DNA of 64,000 nucleotides from Marinomonas transparens (GCF_016463975.1 NZ_JAEMNX010000001.1:124001-188000), one strand, 5' to 3'; shown: positions 26,531 to 35,698, numbered from the stretch's first letter. Made by a program: numbers and translations. The notes: generated by a model from the sequence alone, not told the origin.

Positions 26531-26560
26531 AAAAACCAGCAGAGATGACCCTGCTGGCTT
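26531..26560. terminator. Bidirectional terminator
   Basis: CCAGCAG (26536-26542) pairs with CTGCTGG (26551-26557). An A run precedes it and CTTTAT follows, between the convergent dehydrogenase and ExeM-like genes. Confidence 0.75.
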
Positions 26561-26588
26561 TATATCGAGCATTATTTAAAGCTTGTGC

Positions 26589-29156
26589 TTAACGCCACCA
26601 GCCCCATGCTGATGAGCGGTTAAAACGGTCATGATGGTAGTATCCATGTCCAAAAGCAAAGCCTCTATGGGGTTGTTTGTGTCCCCAAAAATGCTTCACT
26701 TTCTTACGCTTCTTCATTTGCAGTTCAATCACCACTGGATCATGGTCTGAAGAGGAATAAGCATTTTCAGACTTCATTAGATCACCGGTAAACCGGCTTG
26801 AGTACTCAAACAAATTAGACTCTACAGAGTTAATGTGCCAATCATCCGCCGCAACGATATGGCGCATGAGTGCACGGCTCGCCAAGGCATGATCCAATCC
26901 ACCCAGTTCACCATCGTAAGAGTAAGAGAAAGACTTATCTCCTTGGAAGTGCGGCACTATGTTGGTGTAACCGTAATTGCGCGTTACTTCAACAGACTCG
27001 CCGTCATCCACAGCAACACCATTTAGTGTCACCTGCTCAGCCGTGTAAATGGGGAGTGCCGTATTGGCAGCATCGTAATCCGTTAATACACGAATTGGGT
27101 CTTCTTTCCCATAGGCGTTTAAGTCACCCAAAATCAATACATTGCCATTGCCACGCGCCTGTCGCTTAAGAGCATCACCCAATGCAATCGCAGCAGAGAC
27201 TCGGAACGCGTTACAGTTACTCTGTGGGCTCGCTTCTATCGCATTCGAATCTTCGATACAGCTAGAACCTTTAGATTTAAAATGGTTCACAGCAACCGTG
27301 ATTTTTTTGTGTGATGCCATATGCACAAAAGTCTGAGCCAATGCCGTACGTTGATATTTATCAAATTGCTGGCCCTCAGCATCAACACCATGTTGCTCTG
27401 GCATCTCGATCAATCTAGGAGCATGCTTTGGTTGAACAACCGCAGGGCGATAAAGCATTCCCACACTGATTGCATCGGTACCAATGCCTTCAACACCTTC
27501 TACCGCCACATAAGCATAAGGATGTGCACTTGCTGGTTGTGTCATATTGACACTATCAACCAAGGCAGCAATGGCACTGTTTTCAGAGAAGCCATTGTTT
27601 TCGATTTCCATCAAGCCAATGATGTCAGCATCTAACTGGCTGATTGCATTCGAAATTTTAGTCAATTGAAGCTGGTACTCTTCCAGTACTGTCGCACCTC
27701 GGTTATCCCCAAAGGCATTCGCAGCGCCACCAAAAGGAGAATTGAAAAGGTTCAGTACGTTAAAGCTCGCCACTCGTAGGTCACCCGTTTTATCCAGTTC
27801 TGGACCATAAGCGGTACGCTCAGTAAAGCGATGAACAAAGTCAGATTTATCCAAATCTTCGTCCACTGTCGGCACTAATCGATACTGAGAGTAGCTGTAA
27901 CCAATCACCCCTTCTAAGTTTTCTACTTCATCGCCTACACGAATGTAGCCGTCTTCCGCATTAAAGCCGGAAAAATAAGGCACAACCCCATCGCTGGCTT
28001 TCGCATCGCTATCAACAAATAAGGTACTTTTCGTATTAGCCGCCGCAAGCGCCTGTTCTTCATCCGAACCAGCAACATAGAGGTGGGTCGATTTATACAA
28101 AGGCTCGCCTAAGCTAAGCACCATGTTGTTGCGATAGGAGTCATAATCAAAGCTAAAGTTTCTTGATACCACAAGGCCGCTGTCCGACGTTGTCACCAAC
28201 ATGCTTTCGTAAGCTTCTAATTGATCATGTAACAACTCATCATCCGATAAAGACAAATAAGTTGGCTCAACCATGTTACCGCTAGAAAGCACTTCAATGT
28301 TGCTGTCTTCTAACGCTAGTTGGGTAAAGTTGAAATACTCTTTTACTTCACCCTCTACACAAACTAGATCACCGACTTGTACATCCGCTGGTAAGCTTGT
28401 GCTATAGACAAACAGCCCATCTGAAGTGGTGCTATCGCCATCCCCATCAAGGTCTTGAATGAAGGCCCCTTTATACAAACTAGAGACGATTTGAGTCACG
28501 ACACCTGAGGTATAAAGCGTTTCGCCTTTTAGTGGGCTAGTCGCTTCATTGCCTTGAATGTCATAAATAGGTGTAAGCGTTTGACCTTCACAGGAGAAGG
28601 CAACCACTGGCGTCGAGTTGTCTTCACCAGAAGGTGTTAACCCTAACCCAGAAAAATCATTTTTTGCACTAATGCTCCAGTCTGAAGCTGTCCAGCTCGT
28701 GCTATCGTATGGGGTTAATAGCTGACGAGCATAGGTGCTGTCTTTGGCAAAATTAGAACCACCGTAGCTACCAAAAAAATCAATCGTACTATCGTCCGCT
28801 TTGCGGATTAGGGCAATGGGATCATTACCATTAAAGCCCAAAGCTTTTCTCAAATCCGCTTTGGCAATTAAGTCAGCTGAAGTATTGCTGTTCGTTTCAA
28901 CCAAGACATAGGTTGTATCAGCGGCAAGATCAGTATCTGGTAATTCAATAGTAACGGAATTCGTTGTACTTCCATTGATATAACGGACTAACTCATAGTC
29001 CGATAAATTCACGCTACTAGAGCCCGAGTTATAAAGTTCTAATGCTTTGTTATAACCGCTACCTTCAACGTACTCACTGATCAAAAGATCCGCGTGCACA
29101 ACAGGAGTAATGGCTAAACCTGAGAGGGCGAATAACACTAAAGGAGTCTGTTTCAT
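26589..29156 (-). CDS. ExeM/NucH-like extracellular nuclease with lamin-tail domain
   Basis: An 855-residue secreted nuclease. The signal peptide ends PVVHA. A lamin-tail domain follows (LLISEYVEGSGYNKALELYN, about 24-145), then an OB-like segment (about 200-300, CVEGEVKEY) and an endonuclease/exonuclease/phosphatase domain (about 460-810). The last has RVASFNVLNLFN, GLMEIENNG, VNHFKSKGSS, LGDLNAYGKEDP and SSDHDPVVIEL, covering the metal-binding and catalytic residues. It should digest extracellular DNA for nutrient recovery or biofilm dispersal. The C-terminus is odd: a basic, His/Gly/aromatic tail of about 45 residues (KKRKKVKHFWGH...SSAWGWWR) replaces the GlyGly-CTERM anchor seen in some relatives. 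Confidence 0.9.
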   Translation of the reverse strand: MKQTPLVLFALSGLAITPVVHADLLISEYVEGSGYNKALELYNSGSSSVNLSDYELVRYINGSTTNSVTIELPDTDLAADTTYVLVETNSNTSADLIAKADLRKALGFNGNDPIALIRKADDSTIDFFGSYGGSNFAKDSTYARQLLTPYDSTSWTASDWSISAKNDFSGLGLTPSGEDNSTPVVAFSCEGQTLTPIYDIQGNEATSPLKGETLYTSGVVTQIVSSLYKGAFIQDLDGDGDSTTSDGLFVYSTSLPADVQVGDLVCVEGEVKEYFNFTQLALEDSNIEVLSSGNMVEPTYLSLSDDELLHDQLEAYESMLVTTSDSGLVVSRNFSFDYDSYRNNMVLSLGEPLYKSTHLYVAGSDEEQALAAANTKSTLFVDSDAKASDGVVPYFSGFNAEDGYIRVGDEVENLEGVIGYSYSQYRLVPTVDEDLDKSDFVHRFTERTAYGPELDKTGDLRVASFNVLNLFNSPFGGAANAFGDNRGATVLEEYQLQLTKISNAISQLDADIIGLMEIENNGFSENSAIAALVDSVNMTQPASAHPYAYVAVEGVEGIGTDAISVGMLYRPAVVQPKHAPRLIEMPEQHGVDAEGQQFDKYQRTALAQTFVHMASHKKITVAVNHFKSKGSSCIEDSNAIEASPQSNCNAFRVSAAIALGDALKRQARGNGNVLILGDLNAYGKEDPIRVLTDYDAANTALPIYTAEQVTLNGVAVDDGESVEVTRNYGYTNIVPHFQGDKSFSYSYDGELGGLDHALASRALMRHIVAADDWHINSVESNLFEYSSRFTGDLMKSENAYSSSDHDPVVIELQMKKRKKVKHFWGHKQPHRGFAFGHGYYHHDRFNRSSAWGWWR

Positions 29157-29426
29157 TCAAAGTTCCTATTATTAGGGTTGTTTTTATATAGATGCCAATG
29201 ACATTTTATTGGGGTTTCATACAAGCAACATGTGTTCCAAACTTTACAAACGCTAATATAAAATCGTGACATTTGAATGACGACAATATTTCTCCACACC
29301 CTTGCTAAGGGTGCCTCCCTAATAAAGTCCCTAATAAATAAAACGCCCCAAGAAGAAATAAAAACCGTCATTTGAAATGTTACAATGCATACTATTCAAT
29401 ACTCTTATTAGTAAAGCGAGAAAAAA

Positions 29427-30692
29427 ATGAGTTTTGCGTCTTTAGGGCTCCATCAAGACATCATTCATCAAGTCGAAGTATTGGGCTATACCACCCCAAC
29501 ACCAATTCAAGTCGCAGCAATTCCAGCGGTATTAACTCAAGCAGACATCATGGCAGGCGCACAAACTGGAACCGGGAAAACAGCCGCTTTCGCCTTGCCT
29601 TTGCTGCATAAGCTACTGACAAACAATGAAATAAAGTCAAATGAAGTCAGCGTCTTAGTATTAACACCCACCCGTGAGCTGGCCCAGCAGGTATATAACA
29701 GTTTTGTTAAATACAGCCAAAACTTAGCGATTAGATCCGTTGTTGTGTACGGTGGCGCAAGCATTAATCCGCAACTCGATGCGTTACATAAAGGCTGCGA
29801 TATTCTAGTTGCCACACCTGGACGCCTACTTGAATTAATCATGAAACAACTCGTGGATTTAAGTGCATTAAAGACTCTGGTATTGGACGAAGCCGACCGT
29901 ATGCTGGATATGGGTTTCATTATAGATATCCAAAGAATCCTTAAAAATCTACCAAGCACTGACAACAGACAAACATTATTTTTCTCTGCCACCTTCAATG
30001 ACGAAATTTTTGCCTTAAGTAAAACCTTGTTAAAAGCACCAAAACTGATCGAAGTTGACAGTCGAAACACCACGGCAGATCAAGTGAAGCAGCTTATCTA
30101 TACAGTGGATAAAAACCGTAAGAGTGCCTTACTGTCTTTCATGATAGGCTCAAAAAATTGGCAGCAGGTGCTTATCTTCACCCGCACAAAACAGGGTGCC
30201 GATGAACTCGCTAAAGAAATGCAAAAAGACGGCATCGCGACTCAATCTATCCATGGCGACAAATCCCAAGGAGCCAGAGATCGAGTTTTAGCCGACTTCA
30301 AAGCAGGAAAAATACGTGCTCTTGTGGCAACTGATGTAGCCGCCAGAGGGTTAGACATCGAACAATTACAGTACGTGGTCAATCATGAGTTACCCTATAA
30401 CGCAGAAGACTACATCCATCGCATTGGCCGCACCGGCCGTGCAGGATCAGAAGGGGTGGCCATTTCACTGGTATCAGCAAAGGAAAACTACCTATTAGCC
30501 GACATTGAAAAGCTACTTGGAGAGAGCTTTGTTCCGCAATGGTTCCCAGGGTTTGAACCCGACCTAAATACAGCAGAAGAAACGACAAAGAAACGCGAAC
30601 CGTCTAAAAAAGCCTTACGAGCTAAAGCACTAGGTCTACACTCTTCACGAGATAAGTCTTCATCAAATAAAAACCGCAGAAAGCGTCGCTAG
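29427..30692 (+). CDS. rhlE: DEAD-box ATP-dependent RNA helicase, RhlE type
   Basis: A 421-residue DEAD-box helicase. The Q motif region (GYTTPTPIQVAAIP), Walker A (AQTGTGKTAAF), PTRELA, VATPGRL, DEAD (LDEADRMLDMGF), SAT (FFSATF), VATDVAARGLDI and HRIGRTGRAG appear in order. The short C-terminal tail is rich in Lys/Arg (SSNKNRRKRR), as in RhlE helicases acting in ribosome assembly and mRNA decay. It is transcribed alone. The stop codon lies in a perfect palindrome. Confidence 0.92.
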   Translation: MSFASLGLHQDIIHQVEVLGYTTPTPIQVAAIPAVLTQADIMAGAQTGTGKTAAFALPLLHKLLTNNEIKSNEVSVLVLTPTRELAQQVYNSFVKYSQNLAIRSVVVYGGASINPQLDALHKGCDILVATPGRLLELIMKQLVDLSALKTLVLDEADRMLDMGFIIDIQRILKNLPSTDNRQTLFFSATFNDEIFALSKTLLKAPKLIEVDSRNTTADQVKQLIYTVDKNRKSALLSFMIGSKNWQQVLIFTRTKQGADELAKEMQKDGIATQSIHGDKSQGARDRVLADFKAGKIRALVATDVAARGLDIEQLQYVVNHELPYNAEDYIHRIGRTGRAGSEGVAISLVSAKENYLLADIEKLLGESFVPQWFPGFEPDLNTAEETTKKREPSKKALRAKALGLHSSRDKSSSNKNRRKRR

Positions 30693-30700
30693 CGACGCTT
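30681..30700. repeat. 20-bp perfect palindrome across the rhlE stop codon
   Basis: AAGCGTCGCTAGCGACGCTT is its own complement; the TAG at 30690-30692 is the rhlE stop. As RNA it could form a hairpin with almost no loop. No T run follows, so it is more likely a protein-binding or mRNA-end structure than a classic terminator. Confidence 0.5.
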
Positions 30701-31097
30701 AGCGCTTCCTCACTCCATAATGCAAAAGACCCTATTCAACCCCGGCCCTTCTTCAAGCCATCTCTGCGTTAACTATAACGCCCCTCCACCAACCATAGCT
30801 TCAACGCCCTAACAACACTCTAAACATGGCTTTTGCGCCCTATTCAAGACACTGTTTGCTAACTATGTCCTTTATGTACTCTATTTAAAAATACCAATTT
30901 TAATCATTGTTGATTCAAATAAGTTTCTACAGATAGATTAGAAAAAACTTATGTTTTAAAATAAATATATAAATTCACTAAAAATACTCTGCTACTTTAT
31001 TGATAAATTACAAAAATAAACGTAAATTTAGAGAACACTCTACGCAGTAGTAAATATTATTTTACTAATATTAATTAGTTAAAAAGGAATTGAAATC
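30693..31097. other. AT-rich intergenic region between rhlE and the RHH-like gene
   Basis: Besides the palindrome at its left edge, about 400 bp with a C-rich left half and a very AT-rich right half. I see no gene and no clear promoter consensus. AAAAAGGAA at 31080-31088 is the ribosome-binding site of the next gene. Confidence 0.5.
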
Positions 31098-32009
31098 ATG
31101 TTGAGAGGAAATCCAGACTTTCTTGAAGCAGCTTCTGAAAGAGAATATGACTTTTACATTGACTACCTCACTCACCATGTAAAGGGTGTATCAATTAGAA
31201 ACTTGCGGGGAAGCTCAAAAAGCGACCGAGTAGAAAAACTCAATATAGAAATCGATAGCTTGGTTAATAAAAATCGAGCAGTGAAAAATCTAACGTCTCA
31301 AATGCGCGCTGCTTTTAAGGCCACTCAGCTTATTTCTAATGATTTTAAATGGCTTGATAAAAAAGATGAGCGGCTCTGCAACTGGGCATGGTGTTATCTA
31401 AAGCGTAAAACAGAAGAAACCGAAACACCCCCTTCTCCTACCGCTACAAAAGAAGCCTTGCTAGCAAAATTGTCAGTTCAAGCATTTGCCTCGGAAAGAG
31501 ATAATGTATTAGACAGATGCAACGATATTATCGATGCCTTTCACCATGGGGAAGCAAGCCTTGAACAACAACTTGAAGCCATTGAGTTTATAAAAAGTAA
31601 ATGGAAAGAGGTTCGCCTCGATAATAGTGTTATCAATTGGCTTGATGACTCCAATACAGCCCAATGGGCGTGGGCATGGTCCTACCTGCAAAACATTACC
31701 CAAAGACCGCTGAAACAAGCTTGGCTACCAGTAACAACCGAAGATCAAAAAGCAGCGGTTATCACTACTTTCGATCTAGCAGACAACCAAGATCGTAAGG
31801 CCCTCGTTATTGATAAAATGAAGAAAGCCTGGAGTCAAAAAAAGTTCCGCGAAAAAACCAGCGGAAAAAAACCCTATAGCATTAGCATGACCCTCAACAC
31901 CAAACAAAAACTCAATGCATTAGCAGCAGAAAAAGGATTAAAAATCAATGAAATGATCGAATTCCTTATTCGTAATGAATACAAAAAGCGTGTCGAAGAG
32001 AAAGAATAA
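31098..32009 (+). CDS. Unrecognised protein with duplicated Trp-rich module and MatP-like ribbon-helix-helix tail
   Basis: A 303-residue soluble protein I do not recognise as a whole. Two copies of a helical module each end in the same pattern: FKWLDKKDERLCNWAWCYL (near residue 85) and INWLDDSNTAQWAWAWSYL (near 183), with W, L, D, WAW and YL at identical spacing. The C-terminal 60 residues (KKAWSQKKFREKTSGKK, YSISMTLNTKQKLNALAA, KINEMIEFLIRNEY) have the strand-helix-helix pattern of a ribbon-helix-helix DNA-binding fold. They resemble the tail of MatP, including the preceding basic helix. It is probably a DNA-binding, perhaps chromosome-organising, protein; this is inference. It precedes the RIO kinase on the same strand by 128 bp. 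Confidence 0.6.
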   Translation: MLRGNPDFLEAASEREYDFYIDYLTHHVKGVSIRNLRGSSKSDRVEKLNIEIDSLVNKNRAVKNLTSQMRAAFKATQLISNDFKWLDKKDERLCNWAWCYLKRKTEETETPPSPTATKEALLAKLSVQAFASERDNVLDRCNDIIDAFHHGEASLEQQLEAIEFIKSKWKEVRLDNSVINWLDDSNTAQWAWAWSYLQNITQRPLKQAWLPVTTEDQKAAVITTFDLADNQDRKALVIDKMKKAWSQKKFREKTSGKKPYSISMTLNTKQKLNALAAEKGLKINEMIEFLIRNEYKKRVEEKE

Positions 32010-32137
32010 AACCGCAATTAAAGCCAGTTTAATGAAAGGCCATTAAATAAGCCTGAGCAAGATTAAAAATCATTAATATCTTTGTTTTATATTGTCGGCG
32101 GTTTCCTCTATCATCTATTCCACGTATAAGGAGCAGC

Positions 32138-32995
32138 ATGAAAATCCCTAAAAGAATACAACCGCTTATTGAAGATGGTTTAATCGACGAAGTTCTTCGA
32201 CAGCTCATGAGCGGCAAAGAAGCGACAGTCTATGTCGTGCGTTGTGGGTCAGAAATTTGTTGCGCAAAAGTATACAAGGATGCCGCTAAACGTAGTTTCA
32301 AACAGGCCGTCCAATACCGCGAAGGGCGCAAGGTTAGAAATAGCCGCCGCGCTAGAGCCATGGAGAAGGGCTCAAAATTTGGTCGCGATGAACAAGAAAA
32401 CCTTTGGCACAACGCTGAAGTAGAAGCACTCTACAAACTCGCGGATGCTGGTGTTCGTGTCCCTAAACCTTATGGTTGCTTTGATGGGGTATTGCTGATG
32501 GAACTCATCACTGACGATGACGGTGAAGTCGCACCGCGTCTGAATGATGTATCTATGTCAGCAGAACAGGCTCGGGAAGACTTCGCAGACATCATCAGAG
32601 ACGTTGTACGCATGCTTTGTGTTGGCTTGGTACATGGAGATTTATCCGAATTCAATGTCCTCGTGGACGACTACGGCCCTGTCATCATTGATCTACCGCA
32701 GGCCGTCGATGCCGTTGCGAATAACCATGCCGAGTGGATGCTAGAGCGAGATGTCAATAACATGCGAAATTACTACGGCATGTTTGCACCAGAACTATTA
32801 GACACCCAATACGCTAAAGAGATCTGGTCTATATATGAAGCGGGAAAGTTGACCCCCGAAACCGAACTCACGGGCTTATTTGATGAACCAACAGAAGAAG
32901 CCGATGTGGATTCTGTGTTAGTCGAAATCCAAGAGGCCTACGAAGAAGAACAAGCTCGCCTCGCGCGCATCAATAATGCTGACGAAGAGGGCTAA
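32138..32995 (+). CDS. RIO1-type serine protein kinase
   Basis: A 285-residue bacterial RIO kinase. The nucleotide loop region is LMSGKEATVYVV, the ATP-binding Lys is in CCAKVYKD, and a flexible loop (about 60-90) follows. The catalytic loop is VHGDLSEFNVLV with its Asp and Asn, and the metal-binding Asp is in VIIDLPQAVD. An acidic C-terminal tail (about 245-285) follows. RIO1/RIO2 act in ribosome maturation in archaea and eukaryotes; bacterial targets are poorly known. AAGGAG precedes the start. Confidence 0.9.
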   Translation: MKIPKRIQPLIEDGLIDEVLRQLMSGKEATVYVVRCGSEICCAKVYKDAAKRSFKQAVQYREGRKVRNSRRARAMEKGSKFGRDEQENLWHNAEVEALYKLADAGVRVPKPYGCFDGVLLMELITDDDGEVAPRLNDVSMSAEQAREDFADIIRDVVRMLCVGLVHGDLSEFNVLVDDYGPVIIDLPQAVDAVANNHAEWMLERDVNNMRNYYGMFAPELLDTQYAKEIWSIYEAGKLTPETELTGLFDEPTEEADVDSVLVEIQEAYEEEQARLARINNADEEG

Positions 32996-33014
32996 AAACT
33001 TTTCGATCAATTAA

Positions 33015-33042
33015 TAGACAGTAAAAACCATTTCTGTATAAT
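33015..33042 (+). promoter_or_regulatory. Predicted sigma-70 promoter of the yhhQ leader
   Basis: TAGACA (33015-33020) and TATAAT (33037-33042) with a 16-bp spacer give a start near 33049. The transcript would begin with a small hairpin (TCGGTCA-TC-TGACCGA, 33052-33067) and then the preQ1 aptamer. Confidence 0.65.
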
Positions 33043-33119
33043 GCGCACCGCTCGGTCATCTGACCGAACGTATCAAAATTCACTATGGAAGCCTAACCTA
33101 TTAAAAATAGAGGCTTCTA

Positions 33120-33154
33120 TTTGGGTTCCCTAACCCCAAACGAAATTAAAAAGG
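33120..33154 (+). promoter_or_regulatory. preQ1 class I riboswitch upstream of yhhQ
   Basis: Stem TTTGGG / CCCAAA (33120-33125 and 33135-33140) encloses TTCCCTAAC. An A-rich strand CGAAATTAAAAAGG (33141-33154) follows. The layout matches class I preQ1 aptamers, closely that of Thermoanaerobacter (GGGU...UAACCCC then an A-rich tail ending AAGG). The final AAGG is also the ribosome-binding site, 7 nt before the yhhQ ATG, so ligand-stabilised pseudoknot formation with the loop CCCT would block translation. Known biology links this riboswitch to queuosine-precursor uptake. Confidence 0.8.
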
Positions 33155-33161
33155 TCACATA

Positions 33162-33833
33162 ATGAATAGTTTTACCCCTGAGCAACAAAGCAAGGCACTG
33201 CTTTATCTCGCTGCCTTCCACTTACTCATTATTGCTTCCAGCAATTATTTAGTACAAATTCCCTTTACGATTTTTGGTCTGCATACCACCTGGGGCGCGT
33301 TTACCTTCCCCTTCATTTTTCTAGCAACCGACCTTACCGTACGGATTTTTGGCGCTCCGCTAGCACGCAGAATCATCTTCTGGGTCATGATTCCATCGCT
33401 AATCGTATCCTACGTATTGTCTGTCATTTTCTATCAAGGGCAGTTTCAAGGCTTCGAATCTTTAGGGTCATTAAATTGGTTTGTGGCACGTATCGCAATA
33501 GCGAGTTTATTGGCTTATTTACTTGGACAAGTGCTAGACATTCAGGTGTTTAATCGACTTCGTTCACTAAAAACATGGTGGGTAGCACCAGCAGCATCGA
33601 CTTTGCTAGGCAATGGGTTAGATACGCTAGCCTTCTTTGGGATTGCGTTTTATCAGAGCCCTGACGCCTTTATGGCAGAGCATTGGCAGGAAATTGCATT
33701 AGCGGATTATGGTTTCAAGTTGCTTATCAGCCTAGGGCTATTTATCCCAATGTATGGCGTTCTACTGGCGTATTTAACAAAGAAAATCACCACCATCAAT
33801 GCAACAAATCAAATGAAAGAAGCCAGCATCTAG
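33162..33833 (+). CDS. yhhQ: Queuosine precursor transporter
   Basis: A 223-residue membrane protein of the YhhQ/COG1738 family with about six hydrophobic segments. Family motifs are LVQIPFTIFGLHTTWGAFTFPFIFLATDLTVRIFG (shown here as a position range, residues 25-60) and WVAPAASTLLGNGLDTLAFF, with the conserved polar residues in TDLTVR. It imports preQ0/preQ1 for queuosine tRNA modification. The preQ1 riboswitch directly upstream supports the assignment. It ends at a shared terminator with the porin gene. Confidence 0.92.
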   Translation: MNSFTPEQQSKALLYLAAFHLLIIASSNYLVQIPFTIFGLHTTWGAFTFPFIFLATDLTVRIFGAPLARRIIFWVMIPSLIVSYVLSVIFYQGQFQGFESLGSLNWFVARIAIASLLAYLLGQVLDIQVFNRLRSLKTWWVAPAASTLLGNGLDTLAFFGIAFYQSPDAFMAEHWQEIALADYGFKLLISLGLFIPMYGVLLAYLTKKITTINATNQMKEASI

Positions 33834-33867
33834 CTCTTTGTATACCGATCAAATTGGTTAAAGCAAG

Positions 33868-33908
33868 AGGCCTATTTAAAGGGGAAGAAAATAGGCCTTT
33901 GCTATTTT
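33868..33908. terminator. Bidirectional terminator between yhhQ and the porin gene
   Basis: AGGCCTATTT (33868-33877) and AAATAGGCCT (33889-33898) form a perfect 10-bp stem followed by TTGCTATTTT, between convergent genes. Confidence 0.85.
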
Positions 33909-33933
33909 ACCTACAAACTACAGAACCTAACGA

Positions 33934-34671
33934 TTAGTAGCTGTACTTCATACCCAGGCGATAACGTGGACGCCACTTATCATTAACTGAACCTGATCCA
34001 CCATTATCATAATTGTAAGTCTTACCGGATTTATAAGGCTTCAGGCCAATTTCAGCGAATGGACTCCAACCATTTTTCAGGCCTTTATATTCGCCCTTGA
34101 AGTTAAAATCAGAGAACCAAGCTTGCTTATCTTCAAATCTAGGCCCGGATGCTTCTTGATTAAAGGTATAATCGGCGCTAGCACCTAACGCCCAATTTTC
34201 AAGGCCCTTGTAGCCAGCAGAAAAGGTCCAGCGATTATAATGAGAGTTGGCCTTGCCTACATTATTGGTATAGTTATAGCGATGACGGAAGCCCACAGAC
34301 CAATCGCTATTCACTTTATAGCCAAGACTTAAGTTAAATTGATGATCTAACTTACTCGAACTTGCTTCCCACTTGTATTGTGGCGTTAAAGTAATCGTAT
34401 CCGATACCTTATATCTATAGCTGATGTTCGTTTGCTGGTTATTGCCCACCTGCTCACCAAAGGCATCTTCGTTTAAACTTTTCCACTTCGCTTCGACACC
34501 AAAGCCAATACCATTTTTAAAGCGATGGCCGACTTCAATACGGTCAGAGTGGGATGCAGATTGGCCGTCATAGGCAGGAGAGAATTCATGACGAAGGTTA
34601 ATTGAGGTTGCATTAGCTGCTGCACTGCTTAGCCCAACTAGGACGGCAGCGGAAATTATTTTTATTTTCAT
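33934..34671 (-). CDS. KdgM-family oligogalacturonate-type porin
   Basis: A 245-residue outer-membrane beta-barrel. The signal peptide ends AAANA; the mature chain begins TSINLRHEFSPAYDG. Regular alternating strands follow (HQFNLSLGYKV, WSVGFRHRYNY, WTFSAGYKGL) and the chain ends in the aromatic YSY, as barrel proteins do. The family forms narrow channels for acidic oligosaccharides such as oligogalacturonate or oligoalginate. No polysaccharide lyase or KdgR-type gene is nearby, so the ligand is unassigned. It is monocistronic. Confidence 0.85.
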   Translation of the reverse strand: MKIKIISAAVLVGLSSAAANATSINLRHEFSPAYDGQSASHSDRIEVGHRFKNGIGFGVEAKWKSLNEDAFGEQVGNNQQTNISYRYKVSDTITLTPQYKWEASSSKLDHQFNLSLGYKVNSDWSVGFRHRYNYTNNVGKANSHYNRWTFSAGYKGLENWALGASADYTFNQEASGPRFEDKQAWFSDFNFKGEYKGLKNGWSPFAEIGLKPYKSGKTYNYDNGGSGSVNDKWRPRYRLGMKYSY

Positions 34672-34945
34672 TTTGAAACACCGTTTTATTATTGTAGGTT
34701 TGAGATTTTAATTTAACCTCTTATTTTTCATTTTGGAAGGGGGTTGATTGCATTTTTTACACTTTTGAAACGATGTTTTAAAAAACTTTTACACTCAAAC
34801 GGCTTGTAGCCGAGAAAAAATGCGGCTTAAGGCAAAATTAAGAGAAAGAAAAATATTTTAAAAAAAGGGAAGAATTAACCTAAATAGCAGCAATTTTGAC
34901 CGTCTGGAAGGTATGTATTCAGAATTTTCTGAAAAATAAAACCCT

Positions 34946-35485
34946 TTAACACCAAAGATCACCAAAACGATCCCTATGGGTAAGATAAAGTCGTAGATCG
35001 AATTCTAACTGATGGTAATCAGGCTCCATATGACAACAAAGTTTATAAAAGGCTTTGTTATGGTCTTTTTCTTTAAGATGAGCCAGTTCATGGACCAAGA
35101 TCATTTTAAGCAAGGGCTCTGGTGTACGTCGAAACATAGAGGCAATACGAATTTCATTTTTTGCTTTAAGCTTATTGCCTTGTACACGGGACACATAAGT
35201 ATGAAGACCAAGGGCATTATTGATCACATGGATTTTATCGTCGTAAATGATTTTACTGATGGGAGAAGAACTACGCATGAAGGTGTTTTTTATATCCATG
35301 GCGTAATCATATAATTGGCGTGTGTTATTTAAACCGTGAGCGGATGGGTATTTTTTAAGTAATAGGTCGCCGGTTTTTTCAGCATCAAGCAAAGCAATAA
35401 CCTGTTGCTGAACCTGCTCACTATAGCCATTAAGGTAGCCCTTTGGAGACTCTTTAAACGAACTAGGCTGACGCTTCCGACCCAT
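34946..35485 (-). CDS. YgjP-like zinc metallopeptidase domain protein
   Basis: A 179-residue protein. The zinc motif VHELAHLKEKDHNKAFY (about residues 129-145) has HExxH plus a third His in DH, as in the YgjP/WLM/SprT-like group. The C-terminus (PDYHQLEFDLRLYLTHRD) is also conserved in this group. It may be a peptidase or, as reported for some YgjP proteins, a nucleotide pyrophosphohydrolase; sequence alone does not decide. AGGAG precedes the start. Confidence 0.8.
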   Translation of the reverse strand: MGRKRQPSSFKESPKGYLNGYSEQVQQQVIALLDAEKTGDLLLKKYPSAHGLNNTRQLYDYAMDIKNTFMRSSSPISKIIYDDKIHVINNALGLHTYVSRVQGNKLKAKNEIRIASMFRRTPEPLLKMILVHELAHLKEKDHNKAFYKLCCHMEPDYHQLEFDLRLYLTHRDRFGDLWC

Positions 35486-35698
35486 TTCAGATCTCCTAAA
35501 AGACTTATAAATTAACCCGTCAAAATCACCAAAGCATTATAGTTACTTTTCAATATCGCTGCATACCCACCAATAGTGAAAGCCATTAACCACTGAGCGG
35601 CACTGTCTAAGCTTGTCCATTCTCGGCGCTCATACTCTTGATGCACAAAAAAGAGCCCCTTGAATTCGACCATGGGACAATTGCTTGAAGGGAATAAA

